This document shows, piece by piece, positions 44,202 to 53,247 of a DNA stretch of 64,000 nucleotides. The notes under the pieces were generated by a model, which saw nothing but the letters and a program-made list of their open reading frames with translations, had not been told where the DNA came from and made no database searches. A program made the translations under genes and the position numbers. The DNA is taken from positions 388,001 through 452,000 of the forward strand of contig JAHBYP010000004.1 of assembly GCA_019635875.1 (NCBI GenBank). The letters are read 5' to 3'. The number at the start of each line of letters is the position of its first letter. Position 1 is the first letter of the stretch. This stretch comes from Alphaproteobacteria bacterium. GTDB taxonomy: Bacteria > Pseudomonadota > Alphaproteobacteria > Reyranellales > Reyranellaceae.

Positions 44202-47200
44202 TCAGGCCGCCATCTTGGCCAGCGCGCCGACGACGCGACTGACGCCGCTCAGCCGCGCGGCGTCCTCCTCCCAGGCGCGGCTCAGCACGACCTTCTGGTC
44301 GGGCCGCACCTTCAGCAGGGGCGCATTGCGCTGGATGTAGGCGATCAGCTTCTCCGGTCGCGCGAAGACGTTGTCGCGGAAGGCGAACAGCACGCCCTTG
44401 GGGCCGGCGTCGATCTTCTCGACGCCGGCTGCACGGCACAGCGTCTTGAGCGCGATGGTGCGCAGCAGATTGTCGACCTCCGCCGGCATCCTGCCGAAGC
44501 GGTCGACCAGCTCGGCGGCAAAGGAGTCGATCTCCTGCTGATCGCGCAGGTCGGCGGCGCGGCGGTACAGCGCCATGCGCACGCCGAGATCGGCGACATA
44601 GGTCTCGGGGATCATCACAGGCAGGCCGAGATTGATCTGCGGCGACCAGTCGGTGGCGCGGCGCTGCGCCTCCTGCGCCTGACCGCGCGCCGCCTCGACT
44701 GCCTCCTCGAGCAGCTGCTGATACAGCTCGATGCCGACCTCGCGGATGTGGCCGGACTGCTCCTCGCCCAGCAGGTTGCCGGCGCCCCTGATGTCGAGGT
44801 CGTGGCTGGCGAGCTGGAAGCCGGCGCCCAACGTGTCGAGCGTCTGCATGACCTCCAGCCGCTTCGACGCCGCCTCGTTGAGCGCGCGGCCCGGCGGCAC
44901 GGTGAGATAGCAATAGGCGCGGGTCTTGGCGCGCCCGACGCGCCCGCGCAGCTGGTAGAGCTGCGACAGGCCGAACATGTCGGCGCGGTGGATCACCAGG
45001 GTGTTGGCGTTGCGGATGTCCAGCCCGCTTTCGACGATGTTGGTCGACAGCAGCAGGTCGAACTTGCCGTCGACGAAATTCTGCATGGTGTCCTCCAGCG
45101 CCGTCGGCGCCAGCCGGCCGTGCGCCATGGCAAAGCGGATCTCCGGTACCAGCTCGCGCAGCGAGGCGGCGACGCCATCGAGATCCTCGATGCGCGGGCA
45201 GACGTAGAAGCTCTGCCCGCCGCGATACTGCTCACGCAGCAGTGCCTCGCGGATCGCCACCGGATCGACCGGCGTGACGAAGGTGCGCACCGCCAGCCGG
45301 TCGACCGGCGGCGTGGCGATCAGGCTCATGTCGCGCACGCCGGTCAGGGCCAGCTGCAGGGTGCGCGGGATCGGCGTCGCGGTCAGCGTCAGCACGTGGA
45401 CATCGGCCTTGAGCTCCTTCAAGCGCTCCTTGTGGGCGACGCCGAAATGCTGCTCCTCGTCGACGATCAGCAGGCCGAGATTGGGAATCTCGATGCTCTT
45501 GCCCAGCAGCGCATGCGTGCCGATGACGATGTCGACCGTGCCCTCCTTCAGCCCCTTGCGCGTCTCGGTCGCTTCCTTGGCCGGCACCAGCCGCGACAGC
45601 CGGCCGATGCGCACGGGGAAGCCGGCGAAGCGCTCGAGGAAGACACGATGATGCTGGCGGGCCAGCAGGGTGGTGGGCGCCACGACGGCCACCTGCCTGC
45701 CCGACATCGCGGCGACGAAGGCGGCACGCAGCGCGACCTCGGTCTTGCCGAAGCCGACATCGCCGCAGACCAGGCGGTCCATCGGCCTGCCGCCGCCCAG
45801 ATCCTCGATCGCGTCGGAGATCGCGTTGAGCTGGTCGTCGGTCTCGGCATAGGGAAAGCGGGCACAGAACTCGTCGTAGAGTCCGTCGGGCGGGGCCATC
45901 GCGTCGCCGCTCTTCAGCGCGCGCTCGGCGGCGATCTTGATCAGGCGATCGGCCATGTCGGCGATGCGCTGCTTGAGCCGCGCCGAGCGCGACTGCCAGC
46001 CGGCGCCGCCCAGCCGATCCAGCGCCACCGGTCCCTCCGAGGCGCCGTAGCGACTCAGCACGTCGATGTTCTCGACCGGCACGAAGAGCTTGTCGCCGCC
46101 GTCATAGACCAGCTTCAGGCAGTCGTGCCGCGCGCCTCCGACCTCGACCGCGACAAGGCCCTCGTAGCGGCCAATGCCGTGCTCGCGATGCACGATCAGG
46201 TCGCCCTCGGCCAGGGCCGCGGCCTCGGCGATGAAGCGCTCGGACGGCCTGCGCCTGGGCTTGGGCCGCGACAGGCGATCGCCGAGGATGTCCTCCTCGC
46301 CGATCACTTCCAGCGCGCCCAGCGTGAAGCCGTTCTCGATCGGCAGCACCGCCATGCCAACGGCGCCGGCCGGCAGGTTGACGGCGGTGGCGTAGTCGGC
46401 GACGGGCGTCGGCGCGGCGACGCCGTGATCGCGCAGCAGCGTTCGCAGGCGCTCGACCGAGCCCTCGCTGTAGCCGGCGATCAGCAGGCGCCGGCTGGCC
46501 TGATGCGCGCGATCGATATGCTCGGCGACAGCCTCGAACAGGTTGACGTTCTGTGCCTTGCGCGCCTCGGCGAAACCGGCATGGCGCCGGCCGCCGAGAT
46601 CGATCGTCGTTGCCGCGCCATCGGTGTCCGACGCATCGAAGCTCGACATGGCGACGACGGTGCGATCGGCCAGCTTGTCGCCCCATTCCTTTTCATGCAG
46701 GTACAGCCGTTCGGGCGGCACCGGCCGATAGGGCGCCGCGCCGGCGAAGCCGCCCTTCTTGCCGCCACCGCCCAGCGCCGCCTTGCGCGCCTGGTAGTAG
46801 TCGCGGATCAGCTCCAGGCGCGAGGCACGCGCCTCCTCCGCCTGCTGGTCGAGCACGACCACCGCGCCGGGCAGGTAGTCGAACAGCGTGTCGAGTCCGT
46901 CGTGAAACAGCGCCAGCCAATGTTCCATGCCGGGATAGCGCTGGCCCGCCGACACCGCCTCGTAGAGCGGATCGTCGTCACCGGCGCCCATGGCACCGAA
47001 CAGCTCGCGGTACCCGGCGCGGAAGCGCTGGATCGAGTCCGGCGTGAGCACGATCTCGCTCACCGGCCGCAGCGTGATCGCCGACACGGTGCCCGTCGTG
47101 CGCTGGCTCATCGGGTCGAAGCTGCGGATGCTCTCGAGCGCGTCGCCGAACAAGTCGAGCCGCAGCGGTTCGGCGGTGCCGGGCGGAAAAAGATCGATCA

Positions 47201-47726
47201 GGCCGCCGCGCACGGCGAACTCGCCCGGCTCCATCACCGTCTCGCCGCGCGTATAGCCGTTGTCGCCGAGGAAACGCTGGAGGGCGGCGACGTCGAGCGG
47301 CTTGCCGGCCACGATGTCGAAGCCCAGACCGGCGTACAGCTCCCGCCGGGGCACGCGCTGCAGCATGGCGCTGATCGAGGCCAGCACGATGCGCGCCGGC
47401 GTGCCGGGCTTCTTGTCCGAGGCCAGCCGGGTCAGCGTGTCGAGGCGCTCGCCGACGATGTCGGGATGCGGCGACTGGCGGTCATAGGGCAGGCAGTCCC
47501 AGGCCGGGAAGCTCAGCACCGCGCGGCCGGGAGCGAAGAAGCGCAGTGCCTCCTCCAGCCGCTCCAGCCGGTTGCCGTCGCGCACGACGTAGAGAATGTC
47601 GGTGCCGCCCGAGGCGCGCGCCAGCTCCGACAGCAGCAGCGCATCGGCGCCCTCCGGCGCGCCGAAGAGCCGCCAGTGCGCGGCGCGCGCATGGATGCGG
47701 GCGAAGATGTCGGCGATGGCGACCAT
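44202..47726 (-). CDS. mfd: Transcription-repair coupling factor
   Basis: A 1174-residue superfamily II translocase. Order: UvrB-like N-terminal region with the FPAWDCLPYDRQSPHPDIVGERL segment near residues 73-95, the RNA-polymerase-interacting CarD-like domain near 505-570 (LIVHREHGIGRYEGLV), then the RecG-like helicase core. In the core, Walker A is CGDVGFGKTEVA near 655, Walker B is LLIVDEEQHFG near 758, and the TLTATPIPRTL motif III follows near 785. The TRCF domain occupies the C-terminal 150 residues. Mfd releases RNA polymerase stalled at DNA damage and recruits UvrA. Its ATG overlaps the sdhE stop by one base. Confidence 0.97.
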   Translation of the reverse strand: MVAIADIFARIHARAAHWRLFGAPEGADALLLSELARASGGTDILYVVRDGNRLERLEEALRFFAPGRAVLSFPAWDCLPYDRQSPHPDIVGERLDTLTRLASDKKPGTPARIVLASISAMLQRVPRRELYAGLGFDIVAGKPLDVAALQRFLGDNGYTRGETVMEPGEFAVRGGLIDLFPPGTAEPLRLDLFGDALESIRSFDPMSQRTTGTVSAITLRPVSEIVLTPDSIQRFRAGYRELFGAMGAGDDDPLYEAVSAGQRYPGMEHWLALFHDGLDTLFDYLPGAVVVLDQQAEEARASRLELIRDYYQARKAALGGGGKKGGFAGAAPYRPVPPERLYLHEKEWGDKLADRTVVAMSSFDASDTDGAATTIDLGGRRHAGFAEARKAQNVNLFEAVAEHIDRAHQASRRLLIAGYSEGSVERLRTLLRDHGVAAPTPVADYATAVNLPAGAVGMAVLPIENGFTLGALEVIGEEDILGDRLSRPKPRRRPSERFIAEAAALAEGDLIVHREHGIGRYEGLVAVEVGGARHDCLKLVYDGGDKLFVPVENIDVLSRYGASEGPVALDRLGGAGWQSRSARLKQRIADMADRLIKIAAERALKSGDAMAPPDGLYDEFCARFPYAETDDQLNAISDAIEDLGGGRPMDRLVCGDVGFGKTEVALRAAFVAAMSGRQVAVVAPTTLLARQHHRVFLERFAGFPVRIGRLSRLVPAKEATETRKGLKEGTVDIVIGTHALLGKSIEIPNLGLLIVDEEQHFGVAHKERLKELKADVHVLTLTATPIPRTLQLALTGVRDMSLIATPPVDRLAVRTFVTPVDPVAIREALLREQYRGGQSFYVCPRIEDLDGVAASLRELVPEIRFAMAHGRLAPTALEDTMQNFVDGKFDLLLSTNIVESGLDIRNANTLVIHRADMFGLSQLYQLRGRVGRAKTRAYCYLTVPPGRALNEAASKRLEVMQTLDTLGAGFQLASHDLDIRGAGNLLGEEQSGHIREVGIELYQQLLEEAVEAARGQAQEAQRRATDWSPQINLGLPVMIPETYVADLGVRMALYRRAADLRDQQEIDSFAAELVDRFGRMPAEVDNLLRTIALKTLCRAAGVEKIDAGPKGVLFAFRDNVFARPEKLIAYIQRNAPLLKVRPDQKVVLSRAWEEDAARLSGVSRVVGALAKMAA

Positions 47727-48007
47727 CAGAAGGTCACCTGGAATGCCAGCAGCAGGCGCAGCACGTCGGAATCCTTCTCCGGCGGGACCTCGGCGCGGCC
47801 GGCGACCCAGTCGAAGATGTCGTTGTCGCTCTCCTCGAGAAGTGCCTCGTAGCGGTCGAGTTCCGCGGAACTGAACTTCATGACGTGGGCCTGCGCGAAC
47901 TGGCCAAGCAGGATGTCGTTCTCCTTGTTGCCGCGATGATCGCTGCGAAAGATCAGCCGCCGGCGGCGTCGCTGCAGCGCCTCATCTTCGGTGATATCCC
48001 CGGCCAT
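47726..48007 (-). CDS. sdhE: Succinate dehydrogenase flavinylation factor SdhE
   Basis: A 93-residue protein with DEALQRRRRRLIFRSDHRGNKENDILLG near residues 7-34, containing the RGxxE motif essential for attaching FAD to succinate dehydrogenase. The AELDRYEALLEESDNDIFDWVAG block near 48-70 follows. Family length is 80-100 residues. The downstream mfd start overlaps its stop (TGATG), an order seen widely in alphaproteobacteria alongside recG. It acts in the cytoplasm on SdhA. Confidence 0.95.
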   Translation of the reverse strand: MAGDITEDEALQRRRRRLIFRSDHRGNKENDILLGQFAQAHVMKFSSAELDRYEALLEESDNDIFDWVAGRAEVPPEKDSDVLRLLLAFQVTF

Positions 48008-48040
48008 GCCCCTGTGCTCCGCAGAATCGACAACCTCCCA

Positions 48041-48070
48041 CCGGGCCTCGAGGGTGCCCTCGAAGCCCGG
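48041..48070. promoter_or_regulatory. 14-bp hairpin in the sdhE/recG divergent promoter region
   Basis: CCGGGCCTCGAGGG (48041-48054) and CCCTCGAAGCCCGG (48057-48070) pair with one mismatch and a two-base loop, 34 bases upstream of the sdhE start. A TATATA word at 48092 may be part of a -10 element. It could act in the sdhE 5' leader or as a barrier between the divergent transcripts. Confidence 0.45.
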
Positions 48071-48160
48071 CCGGGATCGGTCGGAGCGCTATATAGGGCG
48101 CAATCGCGGCCGAGTCAGCGGCCATCCACATGCGGCGGATGCTAGGCTGGCGCGAGAACC

Positions 48161-50242
48161 ATGCGTCCCGCCCTCCTCAACCCCCTCTTCGCCGGCCCGA
48201 CCTCGCTGCCCGGCATCGGCGACAAGCTCGGCAGGCTGGTCGAGAAGCTGGTCGGCCCGCGCGTCGCCGACCTGCTGTGGCATCTGCCGCAGGGGCTGAT
48301 CGACCGTCGGCATTCGCCGACCATCGCCCAGGCGCGGGCAGGCGAGATGGTGACGCTCACCGTCACGGTCTCGGATCATCAAGCGCCGCGCAGCCGGCGA
48401 CAGCCCTATCGCGTGTGGTGCCACGACGAGGGCGGCACGCTGTCGCTGATCTTCTTCCACGGCCACAGCGAGTACATCCAGAAACTGCTGCCGCCGGGCG
48501 AGCAGCGCATCGTCAGCGGCCGCATTGAGATGTACCAGGGCCTGCCGCAGATCACCCATCCCGACCACGTCGTCACCTTGGCCGAGCGCGAGAAGGTGAT
48601 GCGGGTCGAGCCGGTCTACGGACTGACCGCCGGGCTCACAGCGAAGCCGCTGCAGAAGGCGATCGAGGCGGCGCTGGAGAAGGCCCCCGACATGCCCGAA
48701 TGGCTCGACCCGGCGTGGAAGCAGCGCAACGGTTGGGCCGACTGGAAGGTCGCGCTGCTGCAGGCGCATCACCCGGAAAGCGAGGAGGATCTGGACCCGA
48801 CGACGCCGGAAAGGCGACGACTGGCCTATGACGAGCTGCTGGCCAGCCAGCTGGCGATTTCGCTGGTGCGCGAGCAGCAGCGCGAAGTGCCGGGCCGCTC
48901 GATCCGCGGCGACGGCAGGCTGCGCGACAAGGTGCTGGCCGCTCTGCCCTACCGCCTGACACCGAGCCAGGTGATGGCCGGCGCCGAGATCGCCGGCGAC
49001 ATGGCCGCGACCTCGCGCATGGTGCGCATGCTCCAGGGCGACGTCGGCAGTGGCAAGACGGTGGTCGCCTTCCTGGCGATGCTCACAGCGGTAGAGACCG
49101 GCTGCCAGGCGGCGCTGATGGCGCCGACCGAGATCCTCGCCCGGCAGCACTACGCCACCATGGCGCCGCTGGCCGAGCTGGCCGGCGTCGAGCTCACCTT
49201 GCTGACCGGCCGCGACACACCCAAACGCAAGGCGCAGATCTACGAAAGCCTCGCCAACGGCGCGATCCAGCTGATCGTCGGCACCCACGCGCTGGTCCAG
49301 GAGGACGTCGCCTTCAACGACCTCGCGCTGGCGGTGGTCGATGAGCAGCACCGCTTCGGCGTGCATCAGCGGCTGACGCTCTCGGCCAAGGGGCAGGCGG
49401 TCGACATGCTGGTGATGAGCGCCACGCCGATCCCGCGCACGCTGATGCTGGCGGTCTACGGCGACCTCGACGTGTCGCGGCTGACCGAGAAGCCGGCCGG
49501 GCGCAAGCCGATCGACACCCGCACCGTGCCGCTCGATCGCCTCGACGAGGTGGTCGGTGCCGTCGGCCGGCGTCTGGCGACCGGCGGCCGCGTCTACTGG
49601 GTTTGTCCGCTGGTCGAGGAATCCGAGGTCGTCGACCTCGCCGCCGCCGAGGATCGCTTCGCCACATTGGTGGCACGCTTCGGCGACAAGGTGGCGATGG
49701 TGCACGGGCAGATGAAGGCGGCGGAGCGTGACAAGGCGATGGCGGCATTCGCGTCGGGTGCGGCGCAGTTGCTGGTGGCGACGACGGTGATCGAGGTCGG
49801 CGTCGACGTGCCGGCGGCCACGGTCATGGTGATCGAGCACGCCGAGCGCTTCGGCCTGGCGCAGCTGCACCAGCTGCGCGGACGCGTCGGGCGTGGCGAG
49901 GAGGCTTCGTCCTGCCTGTTGCTGTACGGCTCGCCGCTGTCGGAGAACGCCCGCGCCCGCCTCGCGATTATGCGCGAGACCGAGGACGGCTTTCGCATCG
50001 CCGAAGAAGACCTTCGGCTGCGCGGCGGTGGCGAAATTCTGGGCACCCGCCAGAGCGGCCTGCCGGAGATGCGCCTGGCCAACCTGACACTGCACGGCGA
50101 CCTGCTGCAGGTGGCGCGCGACGACGCGCGGCTGATCATCGAGCGCGATGCCCAGCTCGCCACGCCGCGCGGCGAGGCGCTGCGTACCCTGCTCTATCTC
50201 TTCGAGCGTGACGCCGCCGTGCGCACGCTCAGGTCGGGCTGA
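48161..50242 (+). CDS. recG: ATP-dependent DNA helicase RecG
   Basis: A 693-residue helicase. The N-terminal wedge/OB domain covers about residues 1-260. Walker A is LQGDVGSGKTVVAF near 289-302. Motif Ia is LMAPTEILARQHY near 319, and DEQHRFGVHQR near 395 is the DExH motif of RecG. SATPIPRTLMLAVYGDLDVS follows near 421, and the helicase C domain has IEVGVDVPAATVMVIEHAERFGLAQLHQLRGRVGRG near 544-580. The TRG motif region closes the protein. RecG remodels stalled forks and Holliday junctions. Divergent from sdhE-mfd; the lipid kinase gene starts in its stop codon. Confidence 0.97.
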   Translation: MRPALLNPLFAGPTSLPGIGDKLGRLVEKLVGPRVADLLWHLPQGLIDRRHSPTIAQARAGEMVTLTVTVSDHQAPRSRRQPYRVWCHDEGGTLSLIFFHGHSEYIQKLLPPGEQRIVSGRIEMYQGLPQITHPDHVVTLAEREKVMRVEPVYGLTAGLTAKPLQKAIEAALEKAPDMPEWLDPAWKQRNGWADWKVALLQAHHPESEEDLDPTTPERRRLAYDELLASQLAISLVREQQREVPGRSIRGDGRLRDKVLAALPYRLTPSQVMAGAEIAGDMAATSRMVRMLQGDVGSGKTVVAFLAMLTAVETGCQAALMAPTEILARQHYATMAPLAELAGVELTLLTGRDTPKRKAQIYESLANGAIQLIVGTHALVQEDVAFNDLALAVVDEQHRFGVHQRLTLSAKGQAVDMLVMSATPIPRTLMLAVYGDLDVSRLTEKPAGRKPIDTRTVPLDRLDEVVGAVGRRLATGGRVYWVCPLVEESEVVDLAAAEDRFATLVARFGDKVAMVHGQMKAAERDKAMAAFASGAAQLLVATTVIEVGVDVPAATVMVIEHAERFGLAQLHQLRGRVGRGEEASSCLLLYGSPLSENARARLAIMRETEDGFRIAEEDLRLRGGGEILGTRQSGLPEMRLANLTLHGDLLQVARDDARLIIERDAQLATPRGEALRTLLYLFERDAAVRTLRSG

Positions 50243-51207
50243 TGACCGTTGCGCCGCGTCTGGGCGTGCTGCTCAACCGTTTCGGCGGCCGCGACCGGCG
50301 TGCGCTGCGTCGCCTGCAGGCGGCGCTGACCGAGGCTGGTGGTCGTGTCGTGGTGCGGCAATCGGAAAGCGCACGACGCTGCGGCGATGCCCTGGAATCG
50401 CTGCTCGCGGAAGACGTCGCCGCCCTCGCGGTGGCCGGCGGCGACGGCACCGTTCATCACGCGATCACATATCTGCTGAATCGCCCGCGAGGAGCGCCAC
50501 TGCCGCCGTTGGCGATCCTGCCTACCGGAACGACCAACGTCGCGGCGCACGACATCGGCGCGTCCATGTCGGCGACGCGCGAGCTGCGCGCCCTGCTCGA
50601 CCGCATCCTGCATCGTCGCGAGTCCGCCGGCCTCATGAGCCGCCATACCATGGCGGTGCGCATTGGCGACGAGGCTGCGCCGCGCCACAGCCTGATGGGC
50701 GGCGCGGCCGGCGTCTACCAAGGCACGGTTCTGATCCGCCGTCGCCTGCGCCGCTTGGGCGCGAGAGGCGCACTTGGCCCTATTGCGGGCATGGCGCGGA
50801 TGATCGGACCGCTCGTACTGGGTCGCAATCCGATCCAGCCCGTGGCGGTCGCGATCGCCGCCGACGGGTCGAGCCTGCCGGCTGTTCCCTATATCGCCGT
50901 CCTGCTATCGACGCTGCACAGCCTTTCGCCTGGCGTCTCGCCCTTCTGGGGGCGCGGCGCCGGCGTCTTGCGCCTGACCCTGGTGCGCGAGTCACCCCGC
51001 TGCTTCGCGCGCGCGGTCTGGCCGGCTCTGCAGGGGCGGCAGGGCGCGGCGACGACGCCCGAGAACGGCTATGTCAGCCTCAACGCCGACGCGCTGCAGA
51101 TCCGCATGAACGGTGGCTTCGTGCTCGACGGCGAAATCCTGGAGCTCAGCGAGGATCGGCCGATGACGATTGCAGCCGGGCCGCAGCTGATGTTCCTGCG
51201 CGGCTGA
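50242..51207 (+). CDS. Diacylglycerol/lipid kinase family protein
   Basis: A 321-residue protein with a DAGK catalytic domain. The nucleotide motif AVAGGDGTVHHAI is near residues 73-85, and the PLAILPTGTTNVAAHDI segment is near 98-114. The N terminus (RLGVLLNRFGGRDRRAL) resembles the first strand of YegS/DagK kinases, and the C-terminal NGGFVLDGEIL motif is the second domain's hallmark. It would phosphorylate a lipid or sphingoid-like hydroxyl at the inner membrane surface. ATG 50242 shares a base with the recG stop. Confidence 0.85.
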   Translation: MTVAPRLGVLLNRFGGRDRRALRRLQAALTEAGGRVVVRQSESARRCGDALESLLAEDVAALAVAGGDGTVHHAITYLLNRPRGAPLPPLAILPTGTTNVAAHDIGASMSATRELRALLDRILHRRESAGLMSRHTMAVRIGDEAAPRHSLMGGAAGVYQGTVLIRRRLRRLGARGALGPIAGMARMIGPLVLGRNPIQPVAVAIAADGSSLPAVPYIAVLLSTLHSLSPGVSPFWGRGAGVLRLTLVRESPRCFARAVWPALQGRQGAATTPENGYVSLNADALQIRMNGGFVLDGEILELSEDRPMTIAAGPQLMFLRG

Positions 51208-51210
51208 AAC

Positions 51211-52071
51211 CTAGCCGCTGAAGAAGGCGCGCATCGCCTCGAAGGTTTCACGCGGTGCCTCCTCCGCGACGTAGTGGCCGCAGGGCAGCGCCATGCCGAC
51301 GACGTCGTCGGCCCATTCCTTCCAGACCTTTATCGGATCGTGGGCGCGGCCGACGCTCCTTTCGCCCCAGATCGCCAGCAGCGGACAGGTGATCTTGCGG
51401 CCATTGTCCGCCTTGTGATGCTCGAGATCGATATGGGCCGCGGCCCGATAGTCCTCGCAACTGGCGTGGATGCGCTCCTTCTGGACGAAGCAGCGCGTGT
51501 ACTGCGCGCGCGCTTCCGGCGTAAGCGCGTCGCCGGCCGCGTCGAGCAGCCGGTTCAGGTAGTATTCGGGGTCGCCGCCGATCAGCCGCTCGGGCAGGTC
51601 GAAGGGCTGGGCCAGGAAGTACCAGTGCCAGCCGCCCAGCGCCGAGGCCCGGTTGACCGTGGCGAACATGTGCGGCGTCGGCACGATGTCGAGCACGGCG
51701 GCCCGCGTGACCTTCTCGGCATGATCGAGACACAGGCGATGCGTCACGCGCCCACCGCGGTCGTGGCCCGCGATCATGAAAGTTCGATGGCCCAGCTTCT
51801 CCATGACCTTCACGAGGTCGGCGGCCACGGCGCGCTTGGCGTAGCTGGAATGGTCCGCGGTCGTGGCCGGCACCGAGCTGTCGCCATAGCCGCGCATGTC
51901 GCAACACACGACGCTGAACTGCTCGGCGAGGCGTGGCGCGATCTTGTGCCACATCACGTGGGTCTGCGGATAGCCGTGCACCAGCAGCAGCGGCGCGCCC
52001 CTGCCCGCGGTCAGCGTGTTGATGCGCGCCTCGCCGACATCGATCATCTGACGCTTGAAGCTCTCGAACAT
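51211..52071 (-). CDS. Alpha/beta hydrolase, predicted haloacetate (fluoroacetate) dehalogenase
   Basis: From ATG 52071, 286 residues. The active site lines up with fluoroacetate dehalogenase of Rhodopseudomonas (RPA1163, from memory): nucleophile Asp-104 in GHDRGGR, the carboxylate-binding Arg-105 and Arg-108, acid Asp-128, base His-266, and the halide pocket His-149, Trp-150 and Tyr-208. The Asp-to-His (45) and Asp-to-Asp (24) spacings equal those of that enzyme. LVHGYPQTHVMW and CDMRGYGDSS are further family blocks. It would cut C-F or C-Cl bonds in haloacetates in the cytoplasm. An epoxide hydrolase is less likely since the oxyanion Tyr pair is not evident. Last gene of the nine-gene minus-strand run. 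Confidence 0.82.
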   Translation of the reverse strand: MFESFKRQMIDVGEARINTLTAGRGAPLLLVHGYPQTHVMWHKIAPRLAEQFSVVCCDMRGYGDSSVPATTADHSSYAKRAVAADLVKVMEKLGHRTFMIAGHDRGGRVTHRLCLDHAEKVTRAAVLDIVPTPHMFATVNRASALGGWHWYFLAQPFDLPERLIGGDPEYYLNRLLDAAGDALTPEARAQYTRCFVQKERIHASCEDYRAAAHIDLEHHKADNGRKITCPLLAIWGERSVGRAHDPIKVWKEWADDVVGMALPCGHYVAEEAPRETFEAMRAFFSG

Positions 52072-52079
52072 CCCCGCCC

Positions 52080-53231
52080 CTATCTCACGACCAGATCGAG
52101 CGGGTGGCGCGACAGCAGCTCGTTGCCGCTCTCCCCGACCAGCACCGTCGTGCCCGGACACATCGCCGTGGTGCTGCCGCCGTCGATCAGGATCATGTGC
52201 AGGAAGAAGACCATACCGGGCTCGGCCGGCACTCGATTGCCGGCATAGAACATCGGCCAGTCCATCCAGTTCGGCGCGAACGTCGTGCCCAGGCTGTAGC
52301 CGCAGGCGTTGAGCCGGAACGCGCCCATCCCGCGCCGCGCGCAGGTCGCGGCATAGGCGTCGAACACCGCGCCGATCGGCTCGCCGGGACGCAGCGCATC
52401 GAGGCAGGCGTGCAGCGCCTCGATCGCCACCTTGTGGAATTCGACATGAAGCGGACGCGCTCGCCCGACAGGGATCGTGCGCATCAGGCAGGAATGGTAG
52501 TGGCGGTCGACCCCGGCGAACTCCAGCGTGATCTGGTCCTCTGCATCGAGATGGCGCCGGCCGCTGAAGTACCGACAGAGTAGCCCGTCGCGGCCGGAGC
52601 CGACGATAAACTCATTGCCGGGATAGTCGCCGCCGCCCCTGAATACCGCGCCCTGCATGGCGGCGAGGATGTCGCCCTCGAAGGCCTGCGGCCGGACCGT
52701 CTCGTGCGCCGCATCCAGCGCCTCGTCGGCCAGCTCGGCGGCGCGACGGACATAGGCGATCTCGGCCGGGCTCTTGCGCACCCGCAGCCTGGTCACGAGG
52801 TCGGAGGCGTCGACCAACTTGACGAAACCGTCCAGCGCCGCGTCGAGCCTGCGGCCGTTGGCGGCGGTCAGGCCATAGGCGTCGTACTCGACGCCGAGCT
52901 TGCGACCGCGCACGCCGAACGCACGCAGGATCTCGTGCAGCTCGTTGGCCGGCGCCGCCTCGGGCCCGTCGACCCAGATACGAATATCCTCGATGGTCGA
53001 GGTATGCATCGCCTGCAGCCGGTCGGGCGCGCGCGTCAGCAGCATCAGCCGGCCGTCGGCGCCTAGATAGAGGCACTGGAAGAAGACGTAGCCGAAGGTG
53101 TCGTAGCCCGTCAGGTAGTACATGCTCTCCTGGCGGAACATCAGCAGGCCGTCGAGCCCGCGGCGCCCCAGCTCGATCAAAGTCGCGGCCTGGCGCTGGC
53201 TGAACTCTTCGAGGCTGAAATGCAGCGCCAT
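52080..53231 (-). CDS. M24-type (pita-bread) hydrolase without metal ligands, DoeA/creatinase-like
   Basis: A 383-residue protein with the creatinase N-terminal domain and pita-bread catalytic domain of M24 proteins. The five metal ligands of aminopeptidase P are not in place: the strand reads ITLEFAGVDRHYHSCLMRT (second Asp replaced by Cys), the usual HGxG is NACGYSLG, and the late Glu positions read PGMVFFLHM and AMCPGT. The same pattern occurs in ectoine hydrolase DoeA and fits the metal-free creatinase mechanism. It therefore probably hydrolyses an amide or amidine such as ectoine-like or creatine-like compounds, not an Xaa-Pro peptide. Eight bases separate it from the dehalogenase gene. 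Confidence 0.82.
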   Translation of the reverse strand: MALHFSLEEFSQRQAATLIELGRRGLDGLLMFRQESMYYLTGYDTFGYVFFQCLYLGADGRLMLLTRAPDRLQAMHTSTIEDIRIWVDGPEAAPANELHEILRAFGVRGRKLGVEYDAYGLTAANGRRLDAALDGFVKLVDASDLVTRLRVRKSPAEIAYVRRAAELADEALDAAHETVRPQAFEGDILAAMQGAVFRGGGDYPGNEFIVGSGRDGLLCRYFSGRRHLDAEDQITLEFAGVDRHYHSCLMRTIPVGRARPLHVEFHKVAIEALHACLDALRPGEPIGAVFDAYAATCARRGMGAFRLNACGYSLGTTFAPNWMDWPMFYAGNRVPAEPGMVFFLHMILIDGGSTTAMCPGTTVLVGESGNELLSRHPLDLVVR

Positions 53232-53247
53232 GATCAGCTCCCCATGG

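Noticed and set aside
44748..47852. 1034-codon open frame antisense to mfd
   Set aside because: High GC with strong third-position bias leaves the opposite strand open. The translation is repetitive Arg/Ala/His/Asp/Gln without motifs, while the mfd strand shows all expected domains.
48089..50095. 668-codon open frame antisense to recG
   Set aside because: Same shadow effect; no recognisable fold and it lies fully under a clear recG gene.
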